Below, piece by piece: positions 1 through 9,064 of a stretch of 64,000 nucleotides of DNA. A program made the translations under genes and the position numbers. Numbering within the stretch: position 1 is the stretch's first letter; the number at the start of each line of letters is the position of its first letter. Below the pieces are notes generated by a model, which was not told where the DNA came from, did no database searches, and saw only the letters and a program-made list of their open reading frames with translations. Source of the DNA: Caldicellulosiruptor kronotskyensis 2002 (GTDB taxonomy: Bacteria; Bacillota; Thermoanaerobacteria; Caldicellulosiruptorales; Caldicellulosiruptoraceae); contig NC_014720.1 of assembly GCF_000166775.1 (NCBI RefSeq), forward strand, positions 1,358,501-1,422,500. Direction: 5' to 3'.

Positions 1-2
1 TA

Positions 3-1904
3 AACCAGCTTGGTAAAATACTTGCTGTAATTTGTATTGCTATATGCAGTGTAATAGTAATACTGGGAATAATTAGAAAACAAAATATCTACGATATGTT
101 TATGATAGGAATAAGTTTAGCAGTTGCAGCAATTCCTGAAGGTCTTCCTGCTATTGTAACCATTACTTTGGCAATAGGTGTTCAGCGTATGGCAAAGAAA
201 AATGCCCTTGTAAGAAAGCTTTCATCTGTTGAGACCTTAGGGAGTGTGAATGTTATTTGTTCAGACAAAACAGGGACTTTGACAGAGAACAAGATGACTG
301 TGAAAAGGATAGAGACAGTTGATATGAGTATTGAGGTTGAAGGGACAGGGTATGATTTAAAAGGAAGGATTCTTTTAAACGGCCGAATTGTAAAAAATCA
401 GCTTCTTGATTACATAATGATGTGTGCTGTTAACTGCAACAATGCAGAGTTAGAAAAAGACAGAAATGAGTTAAAAACAAGTGGTGACCCAACTGAAATA
501 GCACTTTTGGTTTTGGCCAAAAAATATAAAGAGTATATAAAAAGAGAAGAAAAAGTAGCAGAAATACCTTTTGATTCTAACAAACGGTATATGGGTGTAA
601 CAGTAAAATGTGGTGATAGCAGTATTTTATTTGTCAAGGGTGCATATGAAAGCTTGATTGGAATATGCAAGTTTTATATGTGTCAAGATGGGACAATAAA
701 AGAACTTACCTCCTATGAAAAGCGGATAATTGCCAAGAAAAATGAACTAATGTGTAGTGCAGCATTGAGAGTTTTGCTTATGTGCATGAAATTTAATTCA
801 CAAGATGTAGATGATATGATTTTTTTGGGGCTTGTTGGAATGATAGATCCACCCAAAAGAGGTGTCAAGCTGGCAATTAACAAGGCAAAAAAAGCTGGAG
901 TTAAGACAGTTATGATAACAGGTGACCATAAACTTACAGCGTTTGCAATAGCAAGGGAACTTGGAATTGCAGATAGCATTGAAGAGGTAGTCACAGGCGA
1001 GGAACTTCAAAAGGATGAGAAGTTTATCGAGAAGAATATTGACAATATTTCGGTATTTGCAAGGGTAGACCCACTTTCCAAACTAAAAATTGTAAGACTT
1101 TTGAAAAGAAAAGAGAACATTGTTGCTATGACAGGTGATGGAGTAAATGACGCACCAGCACTCAAAGAAGCAGATATTGGCATAGCTATGGGGATAAGTG
1201 GAAGCGATGTTACAAAAGAAGCTGCTTCAATGGTATTACTTGATGATAATTATGCTACGATTGTTCATGCTATAGAAGAGGGAAGAATTATCTACGACAA
1301 CATAAAAAAGTTTGTTAAGTATCTTATTGCTTGTAATATTGGCGAGGTATTGATAATGCTTTTTACCTCAATATTAAATTTGCCAATTGCCCTCTTACCC
1401 ATGCAAATTCTATGGGTAAATCTTGTGACAGATGGTCTTCCAGCAGCAGCTCTTTCTCTTTCCAAAGGTGATGAAAACTTAATGAGAAGACCGCCAAGAC
1501 CAAAAAAAGAAAGCCTTTTTGCAGGTGGACTGATGCAAGAAATTGTAATAAGAGGGTTTTTAATCGGCTTTTTTGCAACCTTGTCATTTTACTTACCTCT
1601 TTTTAAAGGCTACAACCTCAAAACAGCGAGAACAGTTGCATTTGCTACACTTGTAATATCTCAACTTATTTTTGCTTTTGAGTGTTCGACAAATAAAAGA
1701 AATGTATTTTCAATGTTATTTGAAAATATATACCTCTTAATTGCTGTAATTTCATCATTTGTTTTATTTTTACTGGTAATATATATACCACAGCTGGGTA
1801 TAGTATTTGAGGTAAGTTCCTTGAAAAGTCTTGAATGGGGTATCATCATAATTTGTTCATTATTTCCATCTTTGCTTCATAATATATTTGCAAAAAATAT
1901 CTAA
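3..1904 (+). CDS. Calcium-type cation-transporting P-type ATPase, C-terminal part (5' end outside window)
   Basis: ATP-driven membrane cation pump. The frame is open from base 3, so the start lies upstream; about 633 residues are visible. Seen in order: a membrane helix, PEGLPA in the M4 ion-binding helix, the phosphorylation motif DKTGTLT near visible residue 88, a nucleotide-binding domain with a GDPTE motif, the hinge motif TGDGVNDAP, then about six hydrophobic helices forming the C-terminal transport domain. PEGLPA plus a long C-terminal membrane domain is the type II (SERCA/PMCA-like) pattern, so Ca2+ is the likely substrate, although Mn2+ or another cation cannot be excluded. It ends 87 bases before the next gene, with no clear terminator between them. 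Confidence 0.93.
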   Translation, partial: NQLGKILAVICIAICSVIVILGIIRKQNIYDMFMIGISLAVAAIPEGLPAIVTITLAIGVQRMAKKNALVRKLSSVETLGSVNVICSDKTGTLTENKMTVKRIETVDMSIEVEGTGYDLKGRILLNGRIVKNQLLDYIMMCAVNCNNAELEKDRNELKTSGDPTEIALLVLAKKYKEYIKREEKVAEIPFDSNKRYMGVTVKCGDSSILFVKGAYESLIGICKFYMCQDGTIKELTSYEKRIIAKKNELMCSAALRVLLMCMKFNSQDVDDMIFLGLVGMIDPPKRGVKLAINKAKKAGVKTVMITGDHKLTAFAIARELGIADSIEEVVTGEELQKDEKFIEKNIDNISVFARVDPLSKLKIVRLLKRKENIVAMTGDGVNDAPALKEADIGIAMGISGSDVTKEAASMVLLDDNYATIVHAIEEGRIIYDNIKKFVKYLIACNIGEVLIMLFTSILNLPIALLPMQILWVNLVTDGLPAAALSLSKGDENLMRRPPRPKKESLFAGGLMQEIVIRGFLIGFFATLSFYLPLFKGYNLKTARTVAFATLVISQLIFAFECSTNKRNVFSMLFENIYLLIAVISSFVLFLLVIYIPQLGIVFEVSSLKSLEWGIIIICSLFPSLLHNIFAKNI

Positions 1905-1991
1905 AGTGATAAAATGAAATGAGAAGATAATTTGATAAAGAAATGACATATAGAATTTAAAATTACTGATAGAAAGGGGAATGGCAAACAA

Positions 1992-3644
1992 ATGAAAATT
2001 GTTATAATCGGTGGAGTGGCAGCTGGAGCATCTGCAGCTACAAAAGCCAGAAGAACAAGCGAACATGCTCAAATTGTGCTATTTGAACAAGGAGAATATG
2101 TATCATTTGCGAACTGTGGTCTTCCGTACTATGTTGGTGGAACAATCCCAAAAAGAGATAGCTTGCTTGTTGTAAGAGAGGAGCTATTCAGGAAAAGATA
2201 TAACATTGATGTTCGCACGTTATCCCAGGTTATGAAAATCAACAGAAATAGGAAGACTGTGACAGTTTTAGACAAAAGAAATAATACAACATATGAAGAA
2301 AGCTATGATAAGCTTATTATTGCAACAGGTGCAAGACCTTTTGTTTTGCCTTTTTTGAAAGATTGCAAAAACTCTTATACATGTTTTACACTCTACGATG
2401 TTGATAAAATAAAAGAGACTTTATCTGCAGCTCCAGTTAAAAAAGCAATTATAATTGGAGCTGGTTATATTGGCATGGAACTTGCTGAGCAACTAAATCT
2501 TCTGGGTTTGGATTGTACCATTGTTGAATTAAAAAGTTCTATTTTACCTCAGTTTGACAAAGAGATAACAAACCCTGTTGTATATACGTTAAAAGAAAAA
2601 GGTATTGATGTGAAAACTGGTGTATCTGTAGTTGATGCAGATGTTGTTGACGGGATTGCAAAGAGATTAAAACTTTCAAATGGCGAAGAGATAGAATGCG
2701 ATGTTGTTTTCCAGACAGCAGGTGTGATACCAAATGTTGAGCTTGCAAGAGAAGCAGGCCTTGAAGTGAACAGGGGAATTGTGGTAAATAACAAGATGCA
2801 GACCTCTGACCCTGACATTTATGCAGCCGGCGATGCAGTTGAAGTAAAGAGTATTATTACAGGCAAAAATGTATGGATTCCTTTGGCGGGACCTGCAAAC
2901 AAACAGGGAAGAGTTGCTGGGTGCAATGCAGCAGGCGGAAACTTGGAATTCAAAGGAGTTGTAGGCAGTTCTATTATCAAAGTATTTGACTGGGCTTTGG
3001 CGAAGGTTGGACTTAGCGAAGCTGAATGCAAAGACCAGGGAATTGATTATAACGTGACAATTGTTCATCCTCTTCATCATGCTGGTTACTATCCTGGGGG
3101 AAAACAGCTAACAATAAAACTTATATTTGACAACTCAACTGGCAGAATTTATGGTGCACAGGTTGTGGGGAAAGAGGGTGTTGACAAAAGAGCTGATGTT
3201 ATTGCAACTGCTATATATGCAGGTTTGACTGTATTTGACTTGGAAAATCTTGATCTTGTTTATGCACCGCCATTTTCATCTGCAAAAGACCCTGTTATAA
3301 TGGCTGGTATGACAGCTTCTAATATAATTCGTGGAGAGGTCAAGAATATTTTACCTGACAGAGTATTTGAGCTTCTTGATAATCCAGAGTATCTTATCTT
3401 AGACGTAAGAACACCAGAAGAGTACGAGTTTGGACATATAAAGAGAGCGATAAATATTCCTGTAGATGAGCTTAGAAACAGACTAAGCGAACTTCCAAAG
3501 GACAAGAAGATTATTGTTTACTGTGGTGTTGGATTTAGGTCATATCATGGATGTTTGATTTTAAAAGCAAATGGTTTTGATTGTTTAAATATGAGTGGTG
3601 GCTGGACATCATGGAGAATGTATTATCCTGATATGGTAGAGTAA
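1992..3644 (+). CDS. cdr: CoA-disulfide reductase / pyridine nucleotide-disulfide oxidoreductase with C-terminal rhodanese domain
   Basis: FAD-dependent NAD(P)H oxidoreductase, 550 aa. The N-terminus has the FAD dinucleotide fold (GGVAAGASAA), followed by the single active-site cysteine in SFANCGLPYY (Cys42), typical of CoA-disulfide reductase and NADH oxidase rather than the CxxxxC glutathione-reductase type. A second Rossmann motif (GAGYIGMELAE) binds NAD(P)H. A rhodanese module fills roughly residues 465-550, with the loop VYCGVGFRS carrying its own cysteine near 511. Known CoADR-rhodanese fusions reduce CoA disulfide or CoA persulfide and polysulfide. The start has AAAGGGG upstream. In an anaerobe it probably maintains CoA thiols or handles sulfane sulfur; the exact substrate is not readable from sequence. 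Confidence 0.93.
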   Translation: MKIVIIGGVAAGASAATKARRTSEHAQIVLFEQGEYVSFANCGLPYYVGGTIPKRDSLLVVREELFRKRYNIDVRTLSQVMKINRNRKTVTVLDKRNNTTYEESYDKLIIATGARPFVLPFLKDCKNSYTCFTLYDVDKIKETLSAAPVKKAIIIGAGYIGMELAEQLNLLGLDCTIVELKSSILPQFDKEITNPVVYTLKEKGIDVKTGVSVVDADVVDGIAKRLKLSNGEEIECDVVFQTAGVIPNVELAREAGLEVNRGIVVNNKMQTSDPDIYAAGDAVEVKSIITGKNVWIPLAGPANKQGRVAGCNAAGGNLEFKGVVGSSIIKVFDWALAKVGLSEAECKDQGIDYNVTIVHPLHHAGYYPGGKQLTIKLIFDNSTGRIYGAQVVGKEGVDKRADVIATAIYAGLTVFDLENLDLVYAPPFSSAKDPVIMAGMTASNIIRGEVKNILPDRVFELLDNPEYLILDVRTPEEYEFGHIKRAINIPVDELRNRLSELPKDKKIIVYCGVGFRSYHGCLILKANGFDCLNMSGGWTSWRMYYPDMVE

Positions 3645-3658
3645 ATGGGGGGAAAAGA

Positions 3659-4333
3659 GTGAAAACATGTGCTATTCTATGTGCAGCAGGTAAAGGCACA
3701 AGGTTTGGGGGGAATACCCCCAAACAATTTTTATTTTTAAAGGGCAAAATGATAATTGAATATTCTCTTGAAGTGTTTGAAAAATCACATTTTATTGATG
3801 GAGTTGTGCTACTTGTACCTCAAGGTTTTGAAGATATTGCAAGATATTTAAAAGATAAATTTAGCAAGGTTATTTTTTGGGATTATGGTGGGAACGAGAG
3901 AGCAGACACTGTAAAAAGAGGATTGGAGATTTTAAAAGGAGAATGTGATATTGTTGCAATCCACGATGCTGCAAGACCTTTTATTACTTTAGAACTTCTG
4001 GAAAAACTAATTGCTGATGTTGAGACTCATTTTGCAGTTGCGCCAGGGGTTTTGGCAAATGATACTGTAAAGTTTGTAGTGGATGGTCACATTCAAAATA
4101 CATTGCCACGGTCTAATATATGTTTGATACAAACACCTCAAGTTTTTAAATTTGATTTAATATACAGGGGATATGAGATGTTTAAAAATGAGTTGTTTAC
4201 AGATGATCTTCAGTATGTTGAACGGTTAGGTATAAAACCTAAAATAATTGAAAATAGTAGAATAAATTTCAAGATAACAACAAAAGAAGACCTTCTAATT
4301 GCGGAGGCTATTGTAGAGAAGGGGTATTGGTAG
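3659..4333 (+). CDS. ispD: 2-C-methyl-D-erythritol 4-phosphate cytidylyltransferase
   Basis: Third step of the MEP isoprenoid pathway: CTP plus MEP gives CDP-ME. The 224-aa length is normal. The CTP-binding loop AAGKGTRFGG..PKQFL lies at the N-terminus, and the family motifs HDAARPF and NDTVK follow. GTG start, with a GGGG-rich ribosome site just upstream, 14 bases after the preceding stop. The usual partner ispF is not adjacent. The N-terminal pattern also occurs in TarI-type ribitol-5-P cytidylyltransferases, which are close relatives, so IspD is favoured by length and motifs but is not absolute. Confidence 0.88.
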   Translation: MKTCAILCAAGKGTRFGGNTPKQFLFLKGKMIIEYSLEVFEKSHFIDGVVLLVPQGFEDIARYLKDKFSKVIFWDYGGNERADTVKRGLEILKGECDIVAIHDAARPFITLELLEKLIADVETHFAVAPGVLANDTVKFVVDGHIQNTLPRSNICLIQTPQVFKFDLIYRGYEMFKNELFTDDLQYVERLGIKPKIIENSRINFKITTKEDLLIAEAIVEKGYW

Positions 4334-4383
4334 TAAAATATCTTTTGAAAGGTTTTAAAACTTTTTGAAAAGGTTGTGAGGCT

Positions 4384-5193
4384 GTGAAAGTGTATGCTTT
4401 AGTTGGACCAAGTGGTACAGGTAAAAGCTATAAGGCAATAGTGGTTGCGAAGATGCTGGGAGCAAGTGCTATAATAGACGACGGTATTTTGGTTTACAAC
4501 TCAAAGCTTGTTGCAGGAAAGTCTGCAAAGAAAGAACCTACATATTTGGCTTCGGTAAGAAGAGCACTTTTTATGGAAGATGATCATGCAAATGAAGTGA
4601 AAAAAGCAATAAAGGATTTGAACATTGATTCGATTTTAATATTAGCTACATCCAAGCAAATGGCACAGATGATAGCAAGGAGATTAGAATTGGGAACTAT
4701 TGAAAGGTTTGTTGATATCAAAGAGGTTTCGAATGACTTTGAAATAAAAAAAGCAATAACCATGCGAAATAAAGAGGGAAAACACGTTGTGCCTGTTCCA
4801 ACTTTTGAAATAAAAAAAGACTTTTCTGGTTTGCTGATATATCCTTTAAAGCTTTTTAAGAGAATTAACCTAAACGATTATATTGTTGCCGAAAAGACTA
4901 TAGTAAGACCTACCTTTAGCTATTTGGGCGAATATACTATTTCAGAAAATGTCTTGATTGCGTATATTCGCAGAGTACTCAAAAAAAGCAATGATATTGC
5001 TAAGATACTTTCAATTGACCTTGCTATCAAAAATAATCTGTTGTATATAAAAATAGAGGTTATACTAAAATTTGGTTGCAACATAAAATTTGTGCTTGAA
5101 AAAATACAAAGGGAGATAAAAGAAGAAATAGAATATTATACCTCAATAAATGTAGAATACATTCATATCATTGCAAAAGGAGTACAGGTGTAA
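4384..5193 (+). CDS. P-loop nucleotide-binding protein with Asp23-like C-terminal region
   Basis: 269 aa, no firm family name. Residues 8-15 are a clear Walker A motif (GPSGTGKS), and the first ~170 residues look like a small P-loop ATPase or kinase fold. The last ~85 residues, from YTISENVLIAYIRR to VEYIHIIAKGVQV, read like an Asp23/Gls24-type domain: a start helix, a strand-rich core with a hydrophobic Gly-containing strand, an amphipathic helix, then an INVEYIHI strand. The Asp23 call is inference from pattern. GTG start with weak GAGG upstream. It converges on the DUF6062 gene 7 bases away. The P-loop is sure; the function is unknown. Confidence 0.75.
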   Translation: MKVYALVGPSGTGKSYKAIVVAKMLGASAIIDDGILVYNSKLVAGKSAKKEPTYLASVRRALFMEDDHANEVKKAIKDLNIDSILILATSKQMAQMIARRLELGTIERFVDIKEVSNDFEIKKAITMRNKEGKHVVPVPTFEIKKDFSGLLIYPLKLFKRINLNDYIVAEKTIVRPTFSYLGEYTISENVLIAYIRRVLKKSNDIAKILSIDLAIKNNLLYIKIEVILKFGCNIKFVLEKIQREIKEEIEYYTSINVEYIHIIAKGVQV

Positions 5194-5200
5194 AAATGTT

Positions 5201-5959
5201 TTACTTGTATTTTCCGAGTTTTTCAGTAGCATTCAAAAGAGAGTTTCTTATCTCTTCAGTCACTGTATTATTGGCATTTCGATAGTCAAACTGTTTATTA
5301 AAGTCACAAACGTTTGTATAAATTCGAGAGATATTATCAAGCTCAATTTTACAAATTTTTTCGGCAAAATTGTTTAGTTCTTTTCTAGACAAACAATTTA
5401 AAGAATACTTTAAAAGTTCGTTGAAATGATGTAGGCAAAATCCTTTGGAAGAAAGAACTTTTTGCTGAAAATCTTTTTGGTTTTTCCACATGAAAAAGAA
5501 TACTTCAAAATAATTTTTCATCCTTGCTTGAATTCTTTCACAGATAACGCACTGGACAGAGAGGTTTTCTAAGTATTGTATTAGATCTGTCAGTTTGTTT
5601 TTGTTCAAATTTTGATTACCCAGAAGTTTTTTTAGAAATCTGTCTTTTTGCTGCAAAGTTACCGCTGAGAAATTGGAATATATAAGTTTTTCAAGATGTT
5701 TTTTTATTTCATTAAGGTGAGTTTCCAATATAAGGCCATAAGGAAGTTTATTTTTTTGTTCAAGCAGCATGTGAAAATGCCTTCTGCAAAAGCCTTTTTC
5801 ATTAGTTTCTATCCTTGCATCAACTTCCATAACACTTTCACCGAGCACTATTTCAATGCATTGTTTTTCAAAATTATTTTCAAGGTAACAAAAAGCACAT
5901 TCGCAATTTATCGAGAAAGCATCATTGACAGGAATCATGTATATTTTTTCTTTCCCCAT
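5201..5959 (-). CDS. DUF6062 family protein with two Cys/His modules
   Basis: 252 aa; matches my memory of the DUF6062 family (N-terminus IYMIPVNDAF, then CxFC). No known function. Two similar halves are visible: CAFC followed about 40 residues later by GFCRRHFHMLL, and CVIC followed by GFCLHHFNELL. This repeated CxxC...CxxH pattern looks metal-binding (zinc or Fe-S; inference). The start is the ATG at 5959, with AAGGAG nine bases upstream on the minus strand; a TTG nine bases further out overlaps that ribosome site. It is divergent from the lon-like gene, sharing a 187-bp region with dyads. Confidence 0.8.
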   Translation of the reverse strand: MGKEKIYMIPVNDAFSINCECAFCYLENNFEKQCIEIVLGESVMEVDARIETNEKGFCRRHFHMLLEQKNKLPYGLILETHLNEIKKHLEKLIYSNFSAVTLQQKDRFLKKLLGNQNLNKNKLTDLIQYLENLSVQCVICERIQARMKNYFEVFFFMWKNQKDFQQKVLSSKGFCLHHFNELLKYSLNCLSRKELNNFAEKICKIELDNISRIYTNVCDFNKQFDYRNANNTVTEEIRNSLLNATEKLGKYK

Positions 5960-5994
5960 TTTCAGCAACTCCTTATATTTTTTTATTTATTAAT

Positions 5995-6068
5995 TGTTAC
6001 CAATTTTAAAATGGTTCATAACATTTATTTTACAGTCTTTTTCTTTTTGTAACAACTGCAAAGTTGTT
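5995..6068. promoter_or_regulatory. Two dyads in the DUF6062 / lon-like divergent intergenic region
   Basis: Between the divergent starts lie two inverted repeats. At 5995-6023, TGTTA...TAACA encloses CCA-A-TTTT/AAAA-TGG. At 6051-6068, AACAACT-GCAA-AGTTGTT is a perfect 7-bp dyad. Neither is followed by a T-tract, so operator use is more likely than termination. The regulator is unknown. Confidence 0.4.
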
Positions 6069-6146
6069 TATATAAAAAAGAATAAATATCGAAAAAATGG
6101 GTATAAAATTTTTAAAGCAAAACTACAAAGATGGAGTGAAAAGTTT

Positions 6147-8510
6147 ATGAAACTTACACCAGATAAATTAAAAAAGAATGTAGATTTATCCAATTTTGAA
6201 TTTAAAACCACAAATGAGATAGAACCTTTAACAACTATAATTGGGCAAGAAAGAGCCAAAAGAGCATTTGAGTTTGGACTGAGCGTTACCACAAAAGGAT
6301 ACAACATTTACATGTGTGGTCCCACAGGTACAGGTAAGACAAGCTTTGCCGAAAATTATTTAAAGGAGATAGCAAAAAACAAACCTGCTCCGAACGACTG
6401 GGTTTATGTTTATAATTTTGCCAATCCTGACTCACCTATTGCAATATCTTTGCCAAAAGGAATGGGCAAAGTTTTCAAGAAGGATATGACAGATTTCTTA
6501 GAGTTTGTAATTAATGATTTGAAGAAGGTTTTTAACAGTGAGGAATACGAAAATGACAAAAATAATATTTACAATGAATATCAGGAAAAAAGGACACAGC
6601 TTTTAGATAGGTTAGCTGAAGAAGCAAGAGAATATGATTTTGAGATAAAATATACTCCAAGCGGTGTGTATTTTATTCCTATTGTAAATGGTAGGGCGAT
6701 TTCAGAAGAGGAATATCCTGAGTTAGAAAAGACTATCAGAGATGAAATTGAAAAAAAGGTCAAGAAGCTTCAACTTGAAACTCAAGAAGTTTTAAAGAAG
6801 ATAAAGATTCTTGAAAAAGAGTTGAAAGAGAGAATAAAAGAACTACAAAAGAGGATAGCTGTCTTTACAATAAGTCATTATGTATATGAAATTAGAAGCA
6901 AGTATAAAGATAACATAAAAATCTTGGATTATATTGATAGTGTAACAGATGACATTATTGAAAATCTTGATGATTTTTTGGACAAAGAAGAAGAAGACAC
7001 ACAAATACCTTTGCAATTTGTTCCATATAAAAAATTCTCAAGACTTGATAAATATAAGGTCAATGTAATCGTTGACAATTCAGAATTAGATGGCGCGCCT
7101 GTTGTTTATGAAGTAAATCCCACTTATTACAATCTCATAGGAAAAATTGAATATGATAACGAGATGGGCAACATTCTTGTTACAGACTACACCAGAATCA
7201 AGGCGGGAGCAATTCACAAAGCAAACGGAGGATATCTCATCCTTCAGGCAAAAGATTTGCTAAGCTATCCACAGACATGGGAAGCCTTGAAAAGAGTACT
7301 AAAAACAGGTCAGATATACATTGAAAATCTAAAGGATATTTATGGACTTTTTATAACTCCTTCTTTAAAACCAGAACCTATACCAGTTGATTTAAAGGTT
7401 ATTTTGATTGGTAGTGAGTATATTTATAACATCTTATACACATACGATGAAGATTTTAGAAAGCTTTTCAAGATTAAAGCTGATTTTGACAGCGAAATGG
7501 ATTACAATCAAGATAATCTCTATAAGATGATTCAGTTTATTAGTTCATTTTGTAAAAAAGAAAATGCATTGCCGTTTTCCAAGGATGCCGTTGAGAAGGT
7601 AATTGAATACTCCTGCAGACTTGTTGAGAACCAGGAAAAGCTTTCAACACGGTTTAATGAAATTGTTGAGATATTGGCAGAAGCTAACACCTGGGCTCAA
7701 CTGGAAAGAAGTAATGTGGTGAAAAAGGAACATGTGAGCAAAGCAATTTGTGAAAAAGAATACAGAAGCGCAAAATATGAAGAAAAAATAAACCATATGA
7801 TTGAGGAAGGTACTATTTTAGTTGATGTAGATGGCTATAAGGTAGGCCAAATAAATGCTCTTGCAATTCTGGATGTTGGTGACTATGTTTTTGGCAAACC
7901 TTCTCTAATAACTGTTACCACAAGTAGCGGAAGAAGTGGTATAATAAATATTGAACGTGAAGTACAAATGTCTGGTAAAACTCATAGCAAAGGTATTTTG
8001 ATTATCTCAGGGTATATTTCCCAGCTGTTTGCCCAAGATATGCCACTTACTTTAAATGCAACTATATGTTTTGAACAACTATATTCTGGCATTGAAGGTG
8101 ATTCTGCATCAGCAGCTGAACTTTGTGCCCTGCTTTCAGCCTTGAGTGATATGCCCATCTATCAGGGAATAGCAATAACAGGTTCTGTAAACCAAAAAGG
8201 AGTGATTCAGCCTGTTGGCGGTGTGACAAAAAAGATAGAAGGTTTTTATTATGTTTGCAAGAAAAAAGGTTTAAATGGCAAGCAGGGTGTTATAATCCCA
8301 CACCAAAATATAAAAAATTTAGTATTGTGTGACGAGGTGGTAGAAGAAGTTAGAAAAGAAAATTTTCACATCTGGGCAGTAAAAACAATCGATGAAGCTA
8401 TTGAGATTTTGACAGGCAAAAAGTTTGAAGAAGTGGTACTTTTGGCAAGGCAAAAGTTAAAAAGATACTTAGACAATTTGGTAGGTTTTAGTGATAAAAA
8501 AGATGAGTAA
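6147..8510 (+). CDS. Lon-family ATP-dependent protease, LonB-like (AAA_32 type)
   Basis: 787-aa energy-dependent protease for damaged or regulatory proteins. Walker A GPTGTGKT sits at residues 58-65, inside an AAA+ module split by a long coiled-coil insertion (about 130-260). The C-terminal Lon protease domain has the catalytic Ser653 in EGDSASAA and Lys696 in PVGGVTKK, 43 residues apart as in Lon. It lacks the LonA N-terminal substrate domain. The start is the ATG at 6147 with GGAG eight bases upstream; the same frame is open for 51 more codons, but that stretch is low-complexity intergenic sequence. Followed 20 bases later by a nitroreductase gene. The cell role is not readable. Confidence 0.92.
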   Translation: MKLTPDKLKKNVDLSNFEFKTTNEIEPLTTIIGQERAKRAFEFGLSVTTKGYNIYMCGPTGTGKTSFAENYLKEIAKNKPAPNDWVYVYNFANPDSPIAISLPKGMGKVFKKDMTDFLEFVINDLKKVFNSEEYENDKNNIYNEYQEKRTQLLDRLAEEAREYDFEIKYTPSGVYFIPIVNGRAISEEEYPELEKTIRDEIEKKVKKLQLETQEVLKKIKILEKELKERIKELQKRIAVFTISHYVYEIRSKYKDNIKILDYIDSVTDDIIENLDDFLDKEEEDTQIPLQFVPYKKFSRLDKYKVNVIVDNSELDGAPVVYEVNPTYYNLIGKIEYDNEMGNILVTDYTRIKAGAIHKANGGYLILQAKDLLSYPQTWEALKRVLKTGQIYIENLKDIYGLFITPSLKPEPIPVDLKVILIGSEYIYNILYTYDEDFRKLFKIKADFDSEMDYNQDNLYKMIQFISSFCKKENALPFSKDAVEKVIEYSCRLVENQEKLSTRFNEIVEILAEANTWAQLERSNVVKKEHVSKAICEKEYRSAKYEEKINHMIEEGTILVDVDGYKVGQINALAILDVGDYVFGKPSLITVTTSSGRSGIINIEREVQMSGKTHSKGILIISGYISQLFAQDMPLTLNATICFEQLYSGIEGDSASAAELCALLSALSDMPIYQGIAITGSVNQKGVIQPVGGVTKKIEGFYYVCKKKGLNGKQGVIIPHQNIKNLVLCDEVVEEVRKENFHIWAVKTIDEAIEILTGKKFEEVVLLARQKLKRYLDNLVGFSDKKDE

Positions 8511-8530
8511 GAAAGGAGAGATATTTTGAG

Positions 8531-9043
8531 ATGTCTATAGATATGTTAGAAGTTTTAAAGTCTCGAAGAAGTATCAGGAAATATAAAAAGAATATAGCTA
8601 TTGACAGAGAAGTTATTGAAAAGATAATTGATACTGCAAGATTTGCACCTACTGCAAGAGGAAATGAAGGCTGGGAATTTGTTGTAGTAACAGATGAAAA
8701 CATTAAAAGACAAATTGCTCAAAAAGCCCGATATGGCAAATTCATAGAAGACGCTTCATGCTGTGTTGCTGTGCTTTATGAGAAAGATTTCGAATATATT
8801 TTAGAAGATATGTCAGCAGCGACCACGTATATTTTAGTGGCTGCAAAAGCTTTAGGACTTGGTAGCTGTTGGGTTGCAAGCTATAAAAAGGAGCATTCTG
8901 AAGATGTCAAGAAGCTACTAAACGTTCCAGACAATTTAGAACTTTGTGCGCTCATTGCAATAGGTTATGCTGATGAAGAACCTGTGAGAAATAAAAAGCC
9001 ACTATCCTCTATACTTCACTGGGATAAATACCAAAGAAAATAA
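8531..9043 (+). CDS. Nitroreductase family FMN-dependent oxidoreductase
   Basis: 170 aa, the compact single-domain size of the family. The N-terminal MLEVLKSRRSIRKY and FAPTARGNEGWEF segments are the classical FMN phosphate-binding motifs. GLGSCWVASY is the second conserved block. Such proteins use NAD(P)H to reduce nitroaromatics, quinones, flavins or related compounds; the natural substrate cannot be told from sequence. The start has AGAAAGGAG ten bases upstream. It is sandwiched between the lon-like gene and a YjbQ gene with gaps near 20 bases, so the three may share a transcript. Confidence 0.9.
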   Translation: MSIDMLEVLKSRRSIRKYKKNIAIDREVIEKIIDTARFAPTARGNEGWEFVVVTDENIKRQIAQKARYGKFIEDASCCVAVLYEKDFEYILEDMSAATTYILVAAKALGLGSCWVASYKKEHSEDVKKLLNVPDNLELCALIAIGYADEEPVRNKKPLSSILHWDKYQRK

Positions 9044-9064
9044 ATACAGGAGGGAATTTCTGAT

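Noticed and set aside
5994-6146. N-terminal extension of the Lon-like protease
   Set aside because: It is low-complexity Phe/Lys-rich translation of intergenic DNA that includes a dyad; the ATG at 6147 has GGAG upstream.
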